A stretch of DNA of 64,000 nucleotides from Bacteroidota bacterium (GCA_029572935.1 JAKQHM010000056.1:1-64000); one strand, 5' to 3'; positions 17,010-26,591 are shown, counted from the stretch's first letter. Translations and numbers: made by a program. The notes: generated by a model not told the origin, from the sequence alone.

Positions 17010-18848
17010 ATGTGTGGAATAATCGCTTACATTGGACCCAAAAATGCCTACGACATCCTCATCGAAGGGCTGAGAAGACTGGAGTACCGGGGATATGACA
17101 GCGCCGGTATCGCCCTGCTTAATGGGGATATGAATGTATATAAGAAAAAGGGCAAGGTTCAGGAATTAGTCGATTACACCCGGGACAAAAACGTCAACGG
17201 ACACCTGGGCATGGGACATACCCGGTGGGCCACCCACGGCAGACCGGATGATGTCAACGCACATCCTCATTATTCCGGCTCGGGTCGTCTGGCCATCATC
17301 CACAATGGAATCATTGAAAACTATGCAACCCTCAAAGAGGTACTTAGCCGCCTGGGTCACACATTCACCTCTGAAACCGATACGGAAGTACTGGTCCACC
17401 TGATCGAGGAAATCCAGAACAGGGAGAACCTGTCTCTGGGCGATGCGGTGCGCAAAGCCCTGACTAAGGTAATCGGTGCCTATGCCATTGTAGTGATGGA
17501 CCGGGAGAATCCGGATCTGATCGTGGGCGCCAGAAAATCAAGTCCCCTCGTAGTGGGAATAGGCGAAAAAGAATTTTTCCTGGCTTCCGATGCCTCTCCC
17601 ATCATCGAACACACCAACAAAGTAATTTACCTGGAGGACGAGCAGGTGGTTGAACTTTCTTTAAAGGATGGTATCGAACTGACTACCATTTCAAACGAAA
17701 TTCAAAAACCGGTGATCCACGAGCTCGAAATGAGTCTGGATCAACTTGAAAAAGGTGGATTTGCCCACTTCATGCTCAAGGAAATTTTCCAGCAGCCTCA
17801 GACCATTTCCGATTGTATGCGGGGTAGACTTAACGCAGTCGAAGGTTGGGCCCGGTTGGGAGGTTTGGAAGAACATGCTAATAAGATCATCAACGCCAAT
17901 CGCATCATCATTGCTGCCTGCGGCACCAGCTGGCACTCTGCTTTGATCGGTGAATACCTGATTGAAGACCTTGCCAGGATACCCGTAGAAGTTGAATACG
18001 CATCTGAATTCAGATACCGGAATCCCATCCTGGGTCCCCAGGATATCGTCATCGTCATATCCCAATCCGGAGAAACCGCAGATACTCTGGCAGCAGCCGA
18101 ACTGGCACGCGAAAAGGGTGCCCTGGTGTATGGTATTGTCAATGTAGTCGGCTCTTCTATAGCCAGACTGACGGACGGGGGTTCCTATATCCATTGCGGT
18201 CCTGAGATCGGTGTAGCATCGACCAAAGCATTTACCGGACAGGTCACTCTGCTGTCCCTGATGGCCATGGTCCTGGGTTACCGCAAAGGGGCACTCAGTA
18301 ATACCTACTACCATCAGCTTATTGCAGAACTGGCTCAAATACCGGGCAAGGTAGAACAGGTATTATCCGCCGATGGTCAGATCCGGGAGTTGGCTCAAAA
18401 ATTTGCTGGTACCAATAATGCTTTATATCTGGGAAGAGGTTATAATTTCCCGGTAGCACTGGAAGGCGCCCTTAAGCTGAAAGAAATCTCCTACATCCAC
18501 GCTGAGGGATATCCGGCCGCTGAAATGAAGCACGGACCCATTGCATTGATCGATGAAAATATGCCGGTCATTGTCATTGCCACCAACCGCAGCGCCTACG
18601 AAAAAATAGCATCCAATATCATGGAGGTCAAGGCCCGCAAGGGGATTGTCATCGCCATTATCGATGACAGGGACCAGGAGATCCGAAAGATTGCAGATTA
18701 CTGTATTGAAATTCCCACTACCATCGAACCCCTTACTCCTCTGCTCTCCGTGATTCCATTGCAATTGTTATCGTACCATATTGCAGTGCTCAGGTCCTGC
18801 GATGTAGATCAACCCAGAAACCTGGCCAAATCCGTTACCGTAGAATAA
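17010..18848 (+). CDS. glmS: Glutamine--fructose-6-phosphate aminotransferase (isomerizing)
   Basis: GlmS makes glucosamine-6-phosphate, the entry to peptidoglycan and lipopolysaccharide amino sugars. The glutaminase domain begins MCGIIAYIG, so Cys2 becomes the N-terminal nucleophile, and continues with GHTRWATHG and the HPHYS region. Two SIS domains follow, with CGTSWHS (about residue 305), SQSGETADT (about 353) and the C-terminal PRNLAKSVTVE, the fructose-6-phosphate binding tail. The length of 612 is standard. It follows the DUF4270 gene by 29 bases, and the DUF4290 gene follows it by 3 bases. No glmS ribozyme-like element was recognised in the short leader. Confidence 0.97.
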   Translation: MCGIIAYIGPKNAYDILIEGLRRLEYRGYDSAGIALLNGDMNVYKKKGKVQELVDYTRDKNVNGHLGMGHTRWATHGRPDDVNAHPHYSGSGRLAIIHNGIIENYATLKEVLSRLGHTFTSETDTEVLVHLIEEIQNRENLSLGDAVRKALTKVIGAYAIVVMDRENPDLIVGARKSSPLVVGIGEKEFFLASDASPIIEHTNKVIYLEDEQVVELSLKDGIELTTISNEIQKPVIHELEMSLDQLEKGGFAHFMLKEIFQQPQTISDCMRGRLNAVEGWARLGGLEEHANKIINANRIIIAACGTSWHSALIGEYLIEDLARIPVEVEYASEFRYRNPILGPQDIVIVISQSGETADTLAAAELAREKGALVYGIVNVVGSSIARLTDGGSYIHCGPEIGVASTKAFTGQVTLLSLMAMVLGYRKGALSNTYYHQLIAELAQIPGKVEQVLSADGQIRELAQKFAGTNNALYLGRGYNFPVALEGALKLKEISYIHAEGYPAAEMKHGPIALIDENMPVIVIATNRSAYEKIASNIMEVKARKGIVIAIIDDRDQEIRKIADYCIEIPTTIEPLTPLLSVIPLQLLSYHIAVLRSCDVDQPRNLAKSVTVE

Positions 18849-18851
18849 ATC

Positions 18852-19529
18852 ATGCCATCCATGTTTGAAGATATACAGTTCACTTACAATACACAGGAAG
18901 AAGAGCTTATCATGCCGGAATACGGCCGTAATGTCCAAAACCTTGTGAAATATTGTAAATCCATTCCGGATCCTCAATACCGCCAGGCAGTGGCAGAGGG
19001 CATTGTGGAAATCATGCAAATCATGACTCCCTACAACAAAAACGTAGAAGAGCACCGGAAAAAAATGTGGCATCATTTGTTCAGGATTGCAAACTACGAA
19101 ATTGAGGTGGTGCCACCCGGTGGATACATGCCCACTCCGGATGCGGACAAAGTCAAGCCTGAACCCATTGAATACCCCAGCTCCCTGGATCGCAACAGGC
19201 ATTACGGAGCTTATGTCAGTGCGATGGTCAAAAAGGCTATGGAACTGGAAGATCCTGCCAAGAAAGAGGCTTTTGCCGTAGTCATAGGATCCTATATGAA
19301 ACTGGCCTTTAAAAACTGGAATAAAGAACACTACGTCTCTGACGAACTGATTAAAGAAGACCTGCTCCACATGAGCAAAGGCACCCTGGTCATTCCCAAT
19401 GAAGCGGTACTGGATATCAACACCGGTTTTACCAGACACCAACGCATCAAGCCTTCCAATTTCCAAAAGAACAAAGGGGGAAAATTCAATAAAAACAGAA
19501 ATAAAAACAAACCCAGAAGAATCTATTGA
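18852..19529 (+). CDS. DUF4290 domain-containing protein
   Basis: This is a 225-residue cytosolic protein with no signal peptide or membrane segment. The DUF4290 family is recognised by FTYNTQEEELIMPEYGRN at the N-terminus, the KKMWHHLFRIANYEIEV helix and the HYGAYVSAMVKKAMEL segment. The C-terminus is strongly basic and Asn/Lys-rich (KNKGGKFNKNRNKNKPRR), suggesting nucleic-acid or ribosome contact. The function is unknown. It sits 3 bases after glmS and probably shares its message; fabG downstream has its own promoter. Confidence 0.88.
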   Translation: MPSMFEDIQFTYNTQEEELIMPEYGRNVQNLVKYCKSIPDPQYRQAVAEGIVEIMQIMTPYNKNVEEHRKKMWHHLFRIANYEIEVVPPGGYMPTPDADKVKPEPIEYPSSLDRNRHYGAYVSAMVKKAMELEDPAKKEAFAVVIGSYMKLAFKNWNKEHYVSDELIKEDLLHMSKGTLVIPNEAVLDINTGFTRHQRIKPSNFQKNKGGKFNKNRNKNKPRRIY

Positions 19530-19600
19530 TTCTGCTCTTTCCGAGCCCGTTTTTCTGCTTTTAATGGTCTGTCCTACGTTCTTTCCAGCAGGGAGCGCGT

Positions 19601-19631
19601 TTTGGATTTCAGACTATTTCTGCTACTTTTG
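19601..19631 (+). promoter_or_regulatory. Canonical Bacteroidota promoter for fabG
   Basis: TTTG (19601-19604) and TACTTTTG (19624-19631) are separated by exactly 19 bases. The start codon of fabG lies 17 bases downstream of the -7 element. Confidence 0.85.
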
Positions 19632-19647
19632 ACCATAAATCGAATAT

Positions 19648-20394
19648 ATGAGCAGATTATCGGGCAAAACGAGCCTTATTACGGGAGGAAGCAGGGGAAT
19701 CGGTGCAGCCATTGCCGAAAAACTGGCACAGGAAGGTTCTCACATCGCCTTCACATACCTGAGTTCTCCGGAAAAAGCACAGGAAGTAGCTGAACGCCTG
19801 AAATCCTACAACGTTAAAGTGATGGCTTATCAGTCTGACGCCTCCGATCACCATGCCGCTAAAGATCTGGTCTCAAAAGTCATCGAAGACTTTGGAGGGC
19901 TGGACATCCTAGTCAACAATGCGGGCATTACTAAAGATAACCTCATACTCAGAATGAGTGAAGAGCAATGGGATCAGGTGATACAGGTCAACCTGAAATC
20001 TGTTTTCAACCTCACCAAATTTACGGTAGCCCATATGATGCGCCAGCGCAAAGGCTCCATCATCAATATTACATCTGTAGTTGGTGTATTTGGCAATGCG
20101 GGACAATCCAACTATTCTGCTTCCAAGGCCGGTATGATCGGCTTCACAAAATCCATAGCGAAGGAAGTGGCCTCGCGCAATATTCGCTGCAATGCCATAG
20201 CACCCGGTTTCATCGAAACGGAAATGACCCACGTTCTGGACGAAAAGACCAAAGAAAATTTTTTGAAAAATATTCCTTTGGGCAGACTCGCTCAGGGATC
20301 AGAAGTTGCAGATGCGGTTAGTTTCCTCGCATCCGATCAGTCTTCCTACATCACCGGTCAGGTACTCAGTGTCTGCGGAGGACTCAATATGTAA
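19648..20394 (+). CDS. fabG: 3-oxoacyl-[acyl-carrier-protein] reductase
   Basis: FabG reduces 3-oxoacyl-ACP with NADPH in fatty acid elongation. The 248-residue short-chain dehydrogenase shows TGGSRGIG (nucleotide binding, residues 9-16), NNAGIT, the catalytic Ser of INITSVVG and the YSASKAG Tyr-Lys pair, then NAIAPGFIETEMT and the C-terminal YITGQVLSVCGGLNM characteristic of FabG. It has its own promoter and is followed by a DinB-like gene 26 bases downstream. Confidence 0.94.
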   Translation: MSRLSGKTSLITGGSRGIGAAIAEKLAQEGSHIAFTYLSSPEKAQEVAERLKSYNVKVMAYQSDASDHHAAKDLVSKVIEDFGGLDILVNNAGITKDNLILRMSEEQWDQVIQVNLKSVFNLTKFTVAHMMRQRKGSIINITSVVGVFGNAGQSNYSASKAGMIGFTKSIAKEVASRNIRCNAIAPGFIETEMTHVLDEKTKENFLKNIPLGRLAQGSEVADAVSFLASDQSSYITGQVLSVCGGLNM

Positions 20395-20420
20395 TAACTG
20401 TTACACCATTCTCCGTGATT

Positions 20421-20885
20421 ATGAACGCAAAGGAAAAATTTCTCCGTTTTGAATTTATACCCCATCTGAAAAATCTGGACCCTCAGGCAAAGGGGTCATG
20501 GGGAAAAATGAATGTACACCAGATGGTCGAACACATGAGCTATGCTTTCAGACTGGCAAACGGCAGAATTCAGGTAGAAAAAATATTGACGCCGGAAGAC
20601 AAGATTCCCAGGATGCAGGCCTTCGTCCTCTCTGAAAATCCCTTTAAGGAAAATACACCCAACGCTTTGCTGCCCGATGATCCAATACCCATTGTACATC
20701 CCGATTACGCGGATGCTCTTGGAGAACTAGAGAATGAAATCACTGAATTCTTCAGGGTCTATGATGTCCAGGAAAACCTTAAAATACGAAATCCCTTTTT
20801 TGGCGATTTGGACAGAGAATTAAATGTATCTCTGTTATACAAACATGCCTTGCATCACCTCAGACAATTTGGAATAGAGATTTAG
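20421..20885 (+). CDS. DUF1569 / DinB-like protein
   Basis: This 154-residue protein resembles the DUF1569 branch of the DinB/YfiT four-helix bundle superfamily. Conserved parts are GKMNVHQMVEHMSYAFR, with the first metal-binding His pair, and the C-terminal LYKHALHHLRQFGIEI, with the last His. Members bind a divalent metal and some are bacillithiol or glutathione transferases; the substrate here is unknown. The ATG at 20421 is preferred to a GTG six bases earlier. It is probably cotranscribed with fabG and ends convergent to the ABC transporter operon. Confidence 0.75.
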   Translation: MNAKEKFLRFEFIPHLKNLDPQAKGSWGKMNVHQMVEHMSYAFRLANGRIQVEKILTPEDKIPRMQAFVLSENPFKENTPNALLPDDPIPIVHPDYADALGELENEITEFFRVYDVQENLKIRNPFFGDLDRELNVSLLYKHALHHLRQFGIEI

Positions 20886-20900
20886 AATTCATAAAAATGT

Positions 20901-20921
20901 ATTTTCCCCTGAGCGGAAAAA
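20901..20921. terminator. Possible bidirectional terminator
   Basis: TTTTCC (20902-20907) and GGAAAA (20915-20920) form a short stem between two convergent transcription units. Flanking A/T runs exist on both sides but the stem is weak. Confidence 0.3.
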
Positions 20922-20954
20922 TGTGTTTTCATTTTACTGTAAATGGAAATTCTA

Positions 20955-21641
20955 TTATACTTGACTGACCACCCTGCCATCTACCATCTCTATGATGCGG
21001 TCTGTTCTGGAAGCAAATTCCTTGTCGTGGGTCACCACCAGTAGCGATTGTTTGAAGACACCCGATAATTCCGTAAAGATGTTGAATACGATTTCTGAAT
21101 TGACCTGATCCAGATTACCGGTGGGTTCGTCCGCAATGATGATTTTGGGAGAATTGATCAGCGCTCTTGCGATGGCAACTCTTTGTTTTTGCCCTCCAGA
21201 AAGTTGGTTTGGGTTCTTGTTTGCTTCACTCATGACGTCCAGCATGCGTAGCTTTTCTAATGCCATTTCACGGATCTGATGTCGCGGATACTTGCCCAGT
21301 TTTATGGCAGGAAGCATGACATTTTCCAGAACGGAAAATTCATTTAACAAATAATGGAACTGAAACACAAATCCAATTTTTTCATTGCGGATGCGAGCCA
21401 ATTCTTCCGGTGTCCTTCCTTTCAGCAACTGCCCATCCAGAAAAATATCCCCGGAATAATTAGTGTCCATGGTGGAAAGAATATACAGCAAGGTGGATTT
21501 ACCGCATCCTGATTTACCTACAATGGAAACAAACTCTCCCTGCTCTACATGCATGCTCACTTCATGTAAAACCTGCAAATCGCCGGAGTCCGCAAACACC
21601 TTGCTGACAGAATTAGCTTCGAGGATTCTGGTGTTTCTCAT
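20955..21641 (-). CDS. ABC transporter ATP-binding protein (LolD/MacB type)
   Basis: This is a 228-residue ATPase of the MacB/LolD class. It shows Walker [10 protein letters not shown] (about residue 42), signature LSGGQKQR (about 144), Walker [13 protein letters not shown] and the switch His in VVTHDKEFA. Such ATPases power mechanotransmission by an FtsX-like permease rather than substrate passage through the membrane. The permease gene overlaps its start by 4 bases and a HlyD-like adaptor precedes that, so the three form one efflux or lipoprotein-trafficking operon. Confidence 0.93.
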   Translation of the reverse strand: MRNTRILEANSVSKVFADSGDLQVLHEVSMHVEQGEFVSIVGKSGCGKSTLLYILSTMDTNYSGDIFLDGQLLKGRTPEELARIRNEKIGFVFQFHYLLNEFSVLENVMLPAIKLGKYPRHQIREMALEKLRMLDVMSEANKNPNQLSGGQKQRVAIARALINSPKIIIADEPTGNLDQVNSEIVFNIFTELSGVFKQSLLVVTHDKEFASRTDRIIEMVDGRVVSQV

Positions 21642-22891
21642 TTTCCTCTGATGATGCTCACGGGGTCCATTTGGCTTGCTTTTCGGGAAGGAAAATATCC
21701 TGCAAAAAAAGTGGTCACAAATGAAAATAAAAATGCAATCGCATAAAATCCCGGATTATAACTCACCGGATATGTTTTCACAGTAGGCAATGAAGCCGTA
21801 TTGAAAGGTATCTGATCGATTACATTTGAAAGAATAAAACCCATCAGCATCCCAGCAATGCCGCCGCCAATACCGATACTGACAGAAATAATGGAAAAGA
21901 TTCTTTTCACATCGGATCCGGAATAGCCCATGGCCTTCAGTATCGCGATGGTATCCATCTTTTCGTAGATCAACATGTTGAGAATATTGTAAATCCCAAA
22001 TCCCGCTACAATAAGCAGTGTAATGCCCACAGAATACGAAATAATGGTTCGAACCTTGGTGCCTGTTTCAAACTGGGAATTGGCTTTTTGTATATCTTCA
22101 GCATCCACATCAAACATTTTAGATATCTCACCGGCAAGCACAGGTGCCTGCTTCATGTCTTTCAGATTTACATAAATTTCGGTAAAGTGATCGGAGGGGA
22201 CATCCATCATGGATTGCAGATTACTCACATCGGTATAGCTGAGTACTTTGTCAATATCTTTAATTCCGGACTGAAAAAAACCTACCACTTTTAATCTTTT
22301 GCTGCTTGCGTCCGGCATGATGATTTCCAGCGGATCTCCAATTTTCAACAGCATGATATCTGCTATGCCTTTTCCTATGATGATGGAATTCGGTACATTG
22401 ATCAAATTCGTTATGTCTCCTTCAGTAACATAATCTGCCAGATGAAATTTTGCAGACTCAGTGGCTACATCCACACCTTGCAGCGTCCCGCCCAGATTGG
22501 AGGTCCCAAGAGAATAAAAGACCTGTGAAGATACTCTGGGTGCTACTCCGGCTACATTGGGATGCTTTTTCAAATAAGCGGTCAGGGCTTCGCTATTCCT
22601 GATCTTGTTCTTGGAGACCAGGGGCCGTATGGACCTTATAAAATGCTGCTGATCCTGGAGGACTTTTTGGACGGGTTGTAAAGGAGTTGCTTTCAGCTCA
22701 TGGTAAATACGCACATGCGGAGTCCTGTTTAGTATCAGACCATCCAGCAAATGATTGAGTCCGGTCATAAAACCAAGCATGGTGACAAACATGGTGATCC
22801 CAAACATCACGCCCAATCCTGCCACAAGAGTTTGTCTCCATTTGGCCATCATCAAAGCCCAGGCAATTCCGGTTACAGCACCACCCTTCAT
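21638..22891 (-). CDS. ABC transporter permease (MacB/LolE-FtsX type)
   Basis: This 417-residue permease has the MacB/LolCE topology: one N-terminal transmembrane segment (about 18-42), a large periplasmic domain (about 45-280, MacB_PCD), then three transmembrane helices near the C-terminus (about 290-315, 335-360, 380-400). The FtsX coupling segment EKMDTIAILKAMGYSGSDV faces the cytoplasm. The 3' end overlaps the ATPase gene by 4 bases and its start overlaps the adaptor gene by 4 bases (ATGA junctions). Substrate unknown. Confidence 0.92.
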   Translation of the reverse strand: MKGGAVTGIAWALMMAKWRQTLVAGLGVMFGITMFVTMLGFMTGLNHLLDGLILNRTPHVRIYHELKATPLQPVQKVLQDQQHFIRSIRPLVSKNKIRNSEALTAYLKKHPNVAGVAPRVSSQVFYSLGTSNLGGTLQGVDVATESAKFHLADYVTEGDITNLINVPNSIIIGKGIADIMLLKIGDPLEIIMPDASSKRLKVVGFFQSGIKDIDKVLSYTDVSNLQSMMDVPSDHFTEIYVNLKDMKQAPVLAGEISKMFDVDAEDIQKANSQFETGTKVRTIISYSVGITLLIVAGFGIYNILNMLIYEKMDTIAILKAMGYSGSDVKRIFSIISVSIGIGGGIAGMLMGFILSNVIDQIPFNTASLPTVKTYPVSYNPGFYAIAFLFSFVTTFFAGYFPSRKASQMDPVSIIRGK

Positions 22892-23970
22892 GGCTGAGGT
22901 AGATAAATGGTGTTTCCTTCCTGAAGCCCGGAAATGATTTCGACTTTTTCAAAATCCCTGATTCCGATGGTCACCGGAATCTTCTCCTTGGGTCCTGTAA
23001 AAACATGACTGTCTTCTGTCAGATATTTGAGGGGAATGGTCAGTGCGTCCTCTTTTTGGAAGATCAAAATATTGGCTTCAAAACTCAAATTAGGGAAAAG
23101 TTGCTCCGGCACCTGATCAAAATATGCTTCCACTTCAATACTTCTGTCCTTTTCGTTGAGGAAGGGAGAAATCCTTTGCACTTTGGCTTCGAACACCCGG
23201 CCTGCATAGGATTCCATCTCAATAAATACCTTCTGACCAGGTTTAATCCGGTTGATATCGCGCTCATCTACCAGCAGTGTGGCCAGAAACTGGCTGGCAT
23301 CTCCCACCACGGCCAAAGGAGTCGAGGGGCCTACCAATTCCCCCCCTTCACGGAAAACCCTGTAGATCTTGCCATCGATCTCAGATCTTACCTCAAATTC
23401 AGACAAGTTAGTACCACTGATGCGCAGATTGGTTTTGGCCTGCTTTTCCTGGAAGGCTAGATTTTTTTGAAGGTCAGCCAATCGCTCCTGAAGGGATTTT
23501 AGATTAGCAACAGATGATTCATAAGCCAATTGCCTCGTTTCCAATTCAGCCTTGGAGCCTATGTTCTGGGACCAAAGTGCCTGCTGTCTGATGTACATGG
23601 TGGAATCGATTTGCTTTTTCAATCTGGCCTGATCCATTGAAAATTTTATTTCATCGAGCTTTTCCCGGTTATTCTCCAAAGCAGCTCTCTGATAGGCAAT
23701 ATCCGCACCTTCCCTTTGTAAGGAAGCCTGGTCGTTTGTAATGACAAAAAGAAGCTGCCCTTTTTTCACCAAATCACCTTCCCTGACCATCACAGTCTTC
23801 AGGATTCCATTGACCTTTGGGATGGCCTGATATTGATTCTTGGATTTGATCTTGCCGGAGGCGTACACGGATTCGGTAATGCCCGTCCTCTGGACCACGT
23901 ATCCTTCGGGTTTACCGGAACATGCAGCCAGCAATATTGCCAAACAGAATAAATTTAGCCAATGGTTCAT
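22888..23970 (-). CDS. HlyD/MacA-family periplasmic adaptor lipoprotein
   Basis: This 360-residue membrane-fusion protein begins with a lipoprotein signal (LAILLAAC, Cys at about residue 17). The order is N-terminal barrel strand, lipoyl half (VREGDLVKKGQLLFVI), a long coiled coil (about 85-170, rich in Leu, Lys and Gln), second lipoyl half and a beta-barrel (LLVDERDINRIKPGQKVFIEME). It would link the inner-membrane permease to an outer-membrane channel, as MacA does; no TolC-like gene is adjacent. It is the first gene of the operon. Confidence 0.9.
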   Translation of the reverse strand: MNHWLNLFCLAILLAACSGKPEGYVVQRTGITESVYASGKIKSKNQYQAIPKVNGILKTVMVREGDLVKKGQLLFVITNDQASLQREGADIAYQRAALENNREKLDEIKFSMDQARLKKQIDSTMYIRQQALWSQNIGSKAELETRQLAYESSVANLKSLQERLADLQKNLAFQEKQAKTNLRISGTNLSEFEVRSEIDGKIYRVFREGGELVGPSTPLAVVGDASQFLATLLVDERDINRIKPGQKVFIEMESYAGRVFEAKVQRISPFLNEKDRSIEVEAYFDQVPEQLFPNLSFEANILIFQKEDALTIPLKYLTEDSHVFTGPKEKIPVTIGIRDFEKVEIISGLQEGNTIYLPQP

Positions 23971-24024
23971 TGGCCAAATATAAGCCTAATTTAAACTCTC
24001 AAAAAATGGTTATGAATAGACCTG

Positions 24025-24429
24025 TCAATGTTTGCCCCACAATTCCACAATGGACTGGCGCTTTAGCGGCCTGGGAGAACTATACCAAAGAACAATTTTA
24101 CGAATGACGCGGTGATTTCCTTTCAGGTCTATGATCCTGCTCTGACCCCCCGCACGAATTTGCTCGCGTAGTTCAATTTCCTGCTGGCTGCCATCGCCAA
24201 ATACCACAGTGCATTTGAAAATCTCCACCGGGGATCTCTTTACTCTCAGTCGGAGAGATGTAAACAATCCTTCTGCTGCTGTCACCATGATCTCATCGCG
24301 GTCCACACCTTTGGAAGCTGTTACCTTCCCCAAGAGGTGCCAATCATTGTGCATGGGTTCTGGAAGAGAAGAAGCGGAAACAACCCCTAGGTAGAAGAGC
24401 GAAGCGCAAAAAATGAGCAGGTTTTTCAT
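24025..24429 (-). CDS. Small secreted DUF2541-like protein
   Basis: This is a 134-residue protein with a clear signal peptide (cleavage near VSASS). The mature part is a predicted beta-sandwich with the wording WHLLGKVTASKGVDRDEIMV, LRLRVKRSPVEIFKCTVVFGDG, and SRIIDLKGNHRVIRKIVLWY. It resembles the DUF2541 family of small periplasmic proteins; function unknown. It stands between the ABC operon and the metzincin-like gene on the same strand, with gaps of 54 and 116 bases. Confidence 0.65.
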   Translation of the reverse strand: MKNLLIFCASLFYLGVVSASSLPEPMHNDWHLLGKVTASKGVDRDEIMVTAAEGLFTSLRLRVKRSPVEIFKCTVVFGDGSQQEIELREQIRAGGQSRIIDLKGNHRVIRKIVLWYSSPRPLKRQSIVELWGKH

Positions 24430-24510
24430 GACTGATTTAATGTTTAGATTTAATTCTTTTGACTTTGGAAGTTTGAATGGGTTTAATCACTTCAAAATTT
24501 TTATTTATCA

Positions 24511-24527
24511 GATCTCAGCTTGAGATC
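24511..24527 (-). terminator. Short perfect hairpin after the metzincin-like gene
   Basis: GATCTCA and TGAGATC pair around GCT. On the minus strand it follows the metzincin-like stop codon by 19 bases and precedes an AT-rich run, but a clean T tract is lacking. Confidence 0.3.
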
Positions 24528-24545
24528 ATTCTTATGGCGGATCAT

Positions 24546-25784
24546 TCAGTGCTGCCAAACCCTGATTGTGTGGACTCCATCCGTTAAAACCAGCATACCC
24601 GATGGAAAGAATTGTTCCAATACCAGATTCGGTTCCCTGGATTGCATCAAGATTCTACCGGTCACATCATGTATGGTTATCCATTTATTTTCAGGATTGT
24701 ATAGTACACCGTCTCCCACATACCATTGGACGGATCCACAATCCGGGATCCTTGAAACTTCAGATTGAACCTGATGACCGGATTCATCTATATGGATCAG
24801 CTTGATATACTTTGAAATATCCTCCCTTTTAAAATTTAAAGAATAATTAGACTTTGTAGGTAGCAGCGTAACTTCTTTATTAACCCTCCACTCCTTACCC
24901 TGCTCACTGTCCATAATCTTTATTTTTGCTCCTTCTTGAATTTCAGAAACATGAAAATATAGATTCAGATTTTTATGATCTGAGCAATCGACCTCGTATG
25001 GAATGTCCACCAAAGCAAGTGGACTTTGTTTATTCTCAACACAGGTGGCAAAGTCCAAATATTCTTCCATTTCATCCAGAGAATTGTTGTGCCAGGGAAA
25101 AGTGGCATTGGTAGATTTCATGATATTGGGTTCGTTGTCATAGTGAATGGAATTCGCAGAATGTCCCATCCATTCATGAGAGGATAGTGCCTCATTAGGA
25201 GTTTGGGAATTGACAAAACCGGTTAAGGATACACCCGGCCAACACAGTGTCCCTAAATAGGTCACGCCAATGTTGGTGTATTGACCTGTGTAAAACACAT
25301 AAACATCATCGTCTCCAGGAAAATTATTCGCAATTAGCCAATCGAGGTAATTTTCAATCGTTGCGACAATCCCGTTTCCATAGGAAAAGGGAGTGGCTCC
25401 ATCAAAAAATGTAAGGGTAAGTGCCTGAGCAACATCCCATTCAGGTGAAGCCACATTAAATTTAGTCACTACCTGACTGGCTAGGTTGTTCATGTACGAA
25501 ATAACCTGATTGTTATTGTTGTATCCTCCAGTTCTCCTTCTTTCGTAAGAAGTATCAATATGAAAATGAATCTCCAGATCTCCGTTATTGGATCTTGTCT
25601 TTAGGCGGCTGGCCATAGCAGAAATTCTTTTCTGTAGCGATTGATCTAATTCCTCTCGGTATATATCTGTTACGCATTGAATATGTTCTTCGGGAAGATC
25701 CGGCTTTTGGGATTGGCCAAATACTTGAGGTGACAAAAGAAAAATTGTAAACAACGTTGATAGTAAATTAAAATTCTGTTTCAT
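24546..25784 (-). CDS. Secreted metzincin-like metalloprotease with T9SS-type tail
   Basis: This 412-residue exported protein has a signal peptide ending near VFGQS. The metzincin layout is recognisable: SSHEWMGHSANSIHYD (His203, Glu204, His208, His214) followed by a Met-turn NEPNIMKST (Met222). The first part reads HExxxH, one residue longer than the canonical HExxHxxGxxH, and the usual Gly is Asn. Residues 70-180 resemble the reprolysin/M12B-type fold. The C-terminal 70 residues (ITIHDVTGRILMQSR...LVLEQFFPSGMLVL) look like a type IX sorting domain. It probably acts outside the cell; catalytic competence is uncertain because of the stretched motif. Confidence 0.72.
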   Translation of the reverse strand: MKQNFNLLSTLFTIFLLSPQVFGQSQKPDLPEEHIQCVTDIYREELDQSLQKRISAMASRLKTRSNNGDLEIHFHIDTSYERRRTGGYNNNNQVISYMNNLASQVVTKFNVASPEWDVAQALTLTFFDGATPFSYGNGIVATIENYLDWLIANNFPGDDDVYVFYTGQYTNIGVTYLGTLCWPGVSLTGFVNSQTPNEALSSHEWMGHSANSIHYDNEPNIMKSTNATFPWHNNSLDEMEEYLDFATCVENKQSPLALVDIPYEVDCSDHKNLNLYFHVSEIQEGAKIKIMDSEQGKEWRVNKEVTLLPTKSNYSLNFKREDISKYIKLIHIDESGHQVQSEVSRIPDCGSVQWYVGDGVLYNPENKWITIHDVTGRILMQSREPNLVLEQFFPSGMLVLTDGVHTIRVWQH

Positions 25785-25918
25785 CCTTCATTCTTTTTTC
25801 ACTCATAAAAATAATATTTTTATACAATTAGCCAATATTTTCACAATAAAATTTAAAAATATTTAATTATTAATATTTAATGCAATCATAATTAATAATT
25901 TATAATTTAAATATTGAT

Positions 25919-26563
25919 CTATACCTTTCCATGCAACATGGGGACAAACCTGAAGTATCCGAATTTTTCCTTCTTGAATGTTCCTCCCTCCTCTTTGGTG
26001 ACTCTAATCATCTCTTGTGTTTCTTGATCAGATCCCAGGGGCACGACCAGACATCCCCCTTCTTTTAACTGGTCCAGCAATGCCTGAGGAATCTCGGGAC
26101 ATGCTGCCGTGATGAGGATCTTGTCAAAAGGAGCAAAACGGGGTAAACCCTGGTATCCGTCTCCGTAGAAGGTCCGGATCACTCCATAACCCAGGTCCCG
26201 CAATCTGGCAGCTGTTTTATCGTGCAGGGCTTTATGTCTTTCAATGGAATATACTTTGGCACCCAGCTCAGAAAGTACACAAGCCTGGTAACCCGAACCC
26301 AGCCCAATCTCCAACACCTTTTCGCCGGGTTTAACCTGAAGGAGGGAACTCTGGAATGCAACAGTATAGGGTTGTGAAATGGTCTGATCGCAGTCAATGG
26401 CAAAAGCAGTGTCTTTATAGGCCCATTCTTCAAATGCCTTGTCCAGAAACAAATGCCTGGGCACGCGGGAAATGGCTTCCAGAACGCGCTCATCTCTGAT
26501 TCCTTTCTGTATAAGTTCGGCTACCAGTTTTTTTCTTAGCCCTTTGTGGCGGTATGAGTCCAC
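25919..26563 (-). CDS. pcm: Protein-L-isoaspartate O-methyltransferase
   Basis: Pcm methylates isoaspartyl residues in damaged proteins so they can revert to aspartate. The 214-residue protein carries the family N-terminus (RVLEAISRVPRHLFLDKAF), the DQTISQPYTVAFQ substrate segment (reads DCDQTISQPYTVA), and SAM motif I VLEIGLGSGYQACVL. The C-terminal LLDQLKEGGCLVVPLG completes the fold. Translation starts at GTG. An exact TATATTTG element (26584-26591, minus strand) lies about 21 bases upstream. Confidence 0.95.
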   Translation of the reverse strand: MDSYRHKGLRKKLVAELIQKGIRDERVLEAISRVPRHLFLDKAFEEWAYKDTAFAIDCDQTISQPYTVAFQSSLLQVKPGEKVLEIGLGSGYQACVLSELGAKVYSIERHKALHDKTAARLRDLGYGVIRTFYGDGYQGLPRFAPFDKILITAACPEIPQALLDQLKEGGCLVVPLGSDQETQEMIRVTKEEGGTFKKEKFGYFRFVPMLHGKV

Positions 26564-26583
26564 GATCTGCTATTATTTAGACA

Positions 26584-26591
26584 CAAATATA
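26584..26591 (-). promoter_or_regulatory. Promoter -7 element for pcm
   Basis: TATATTTG on the minus strand matches TAnnTTTG exactly. It lies back-to-back with the promoter of the phosphohexomutase gene. Confidence 0.5.
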
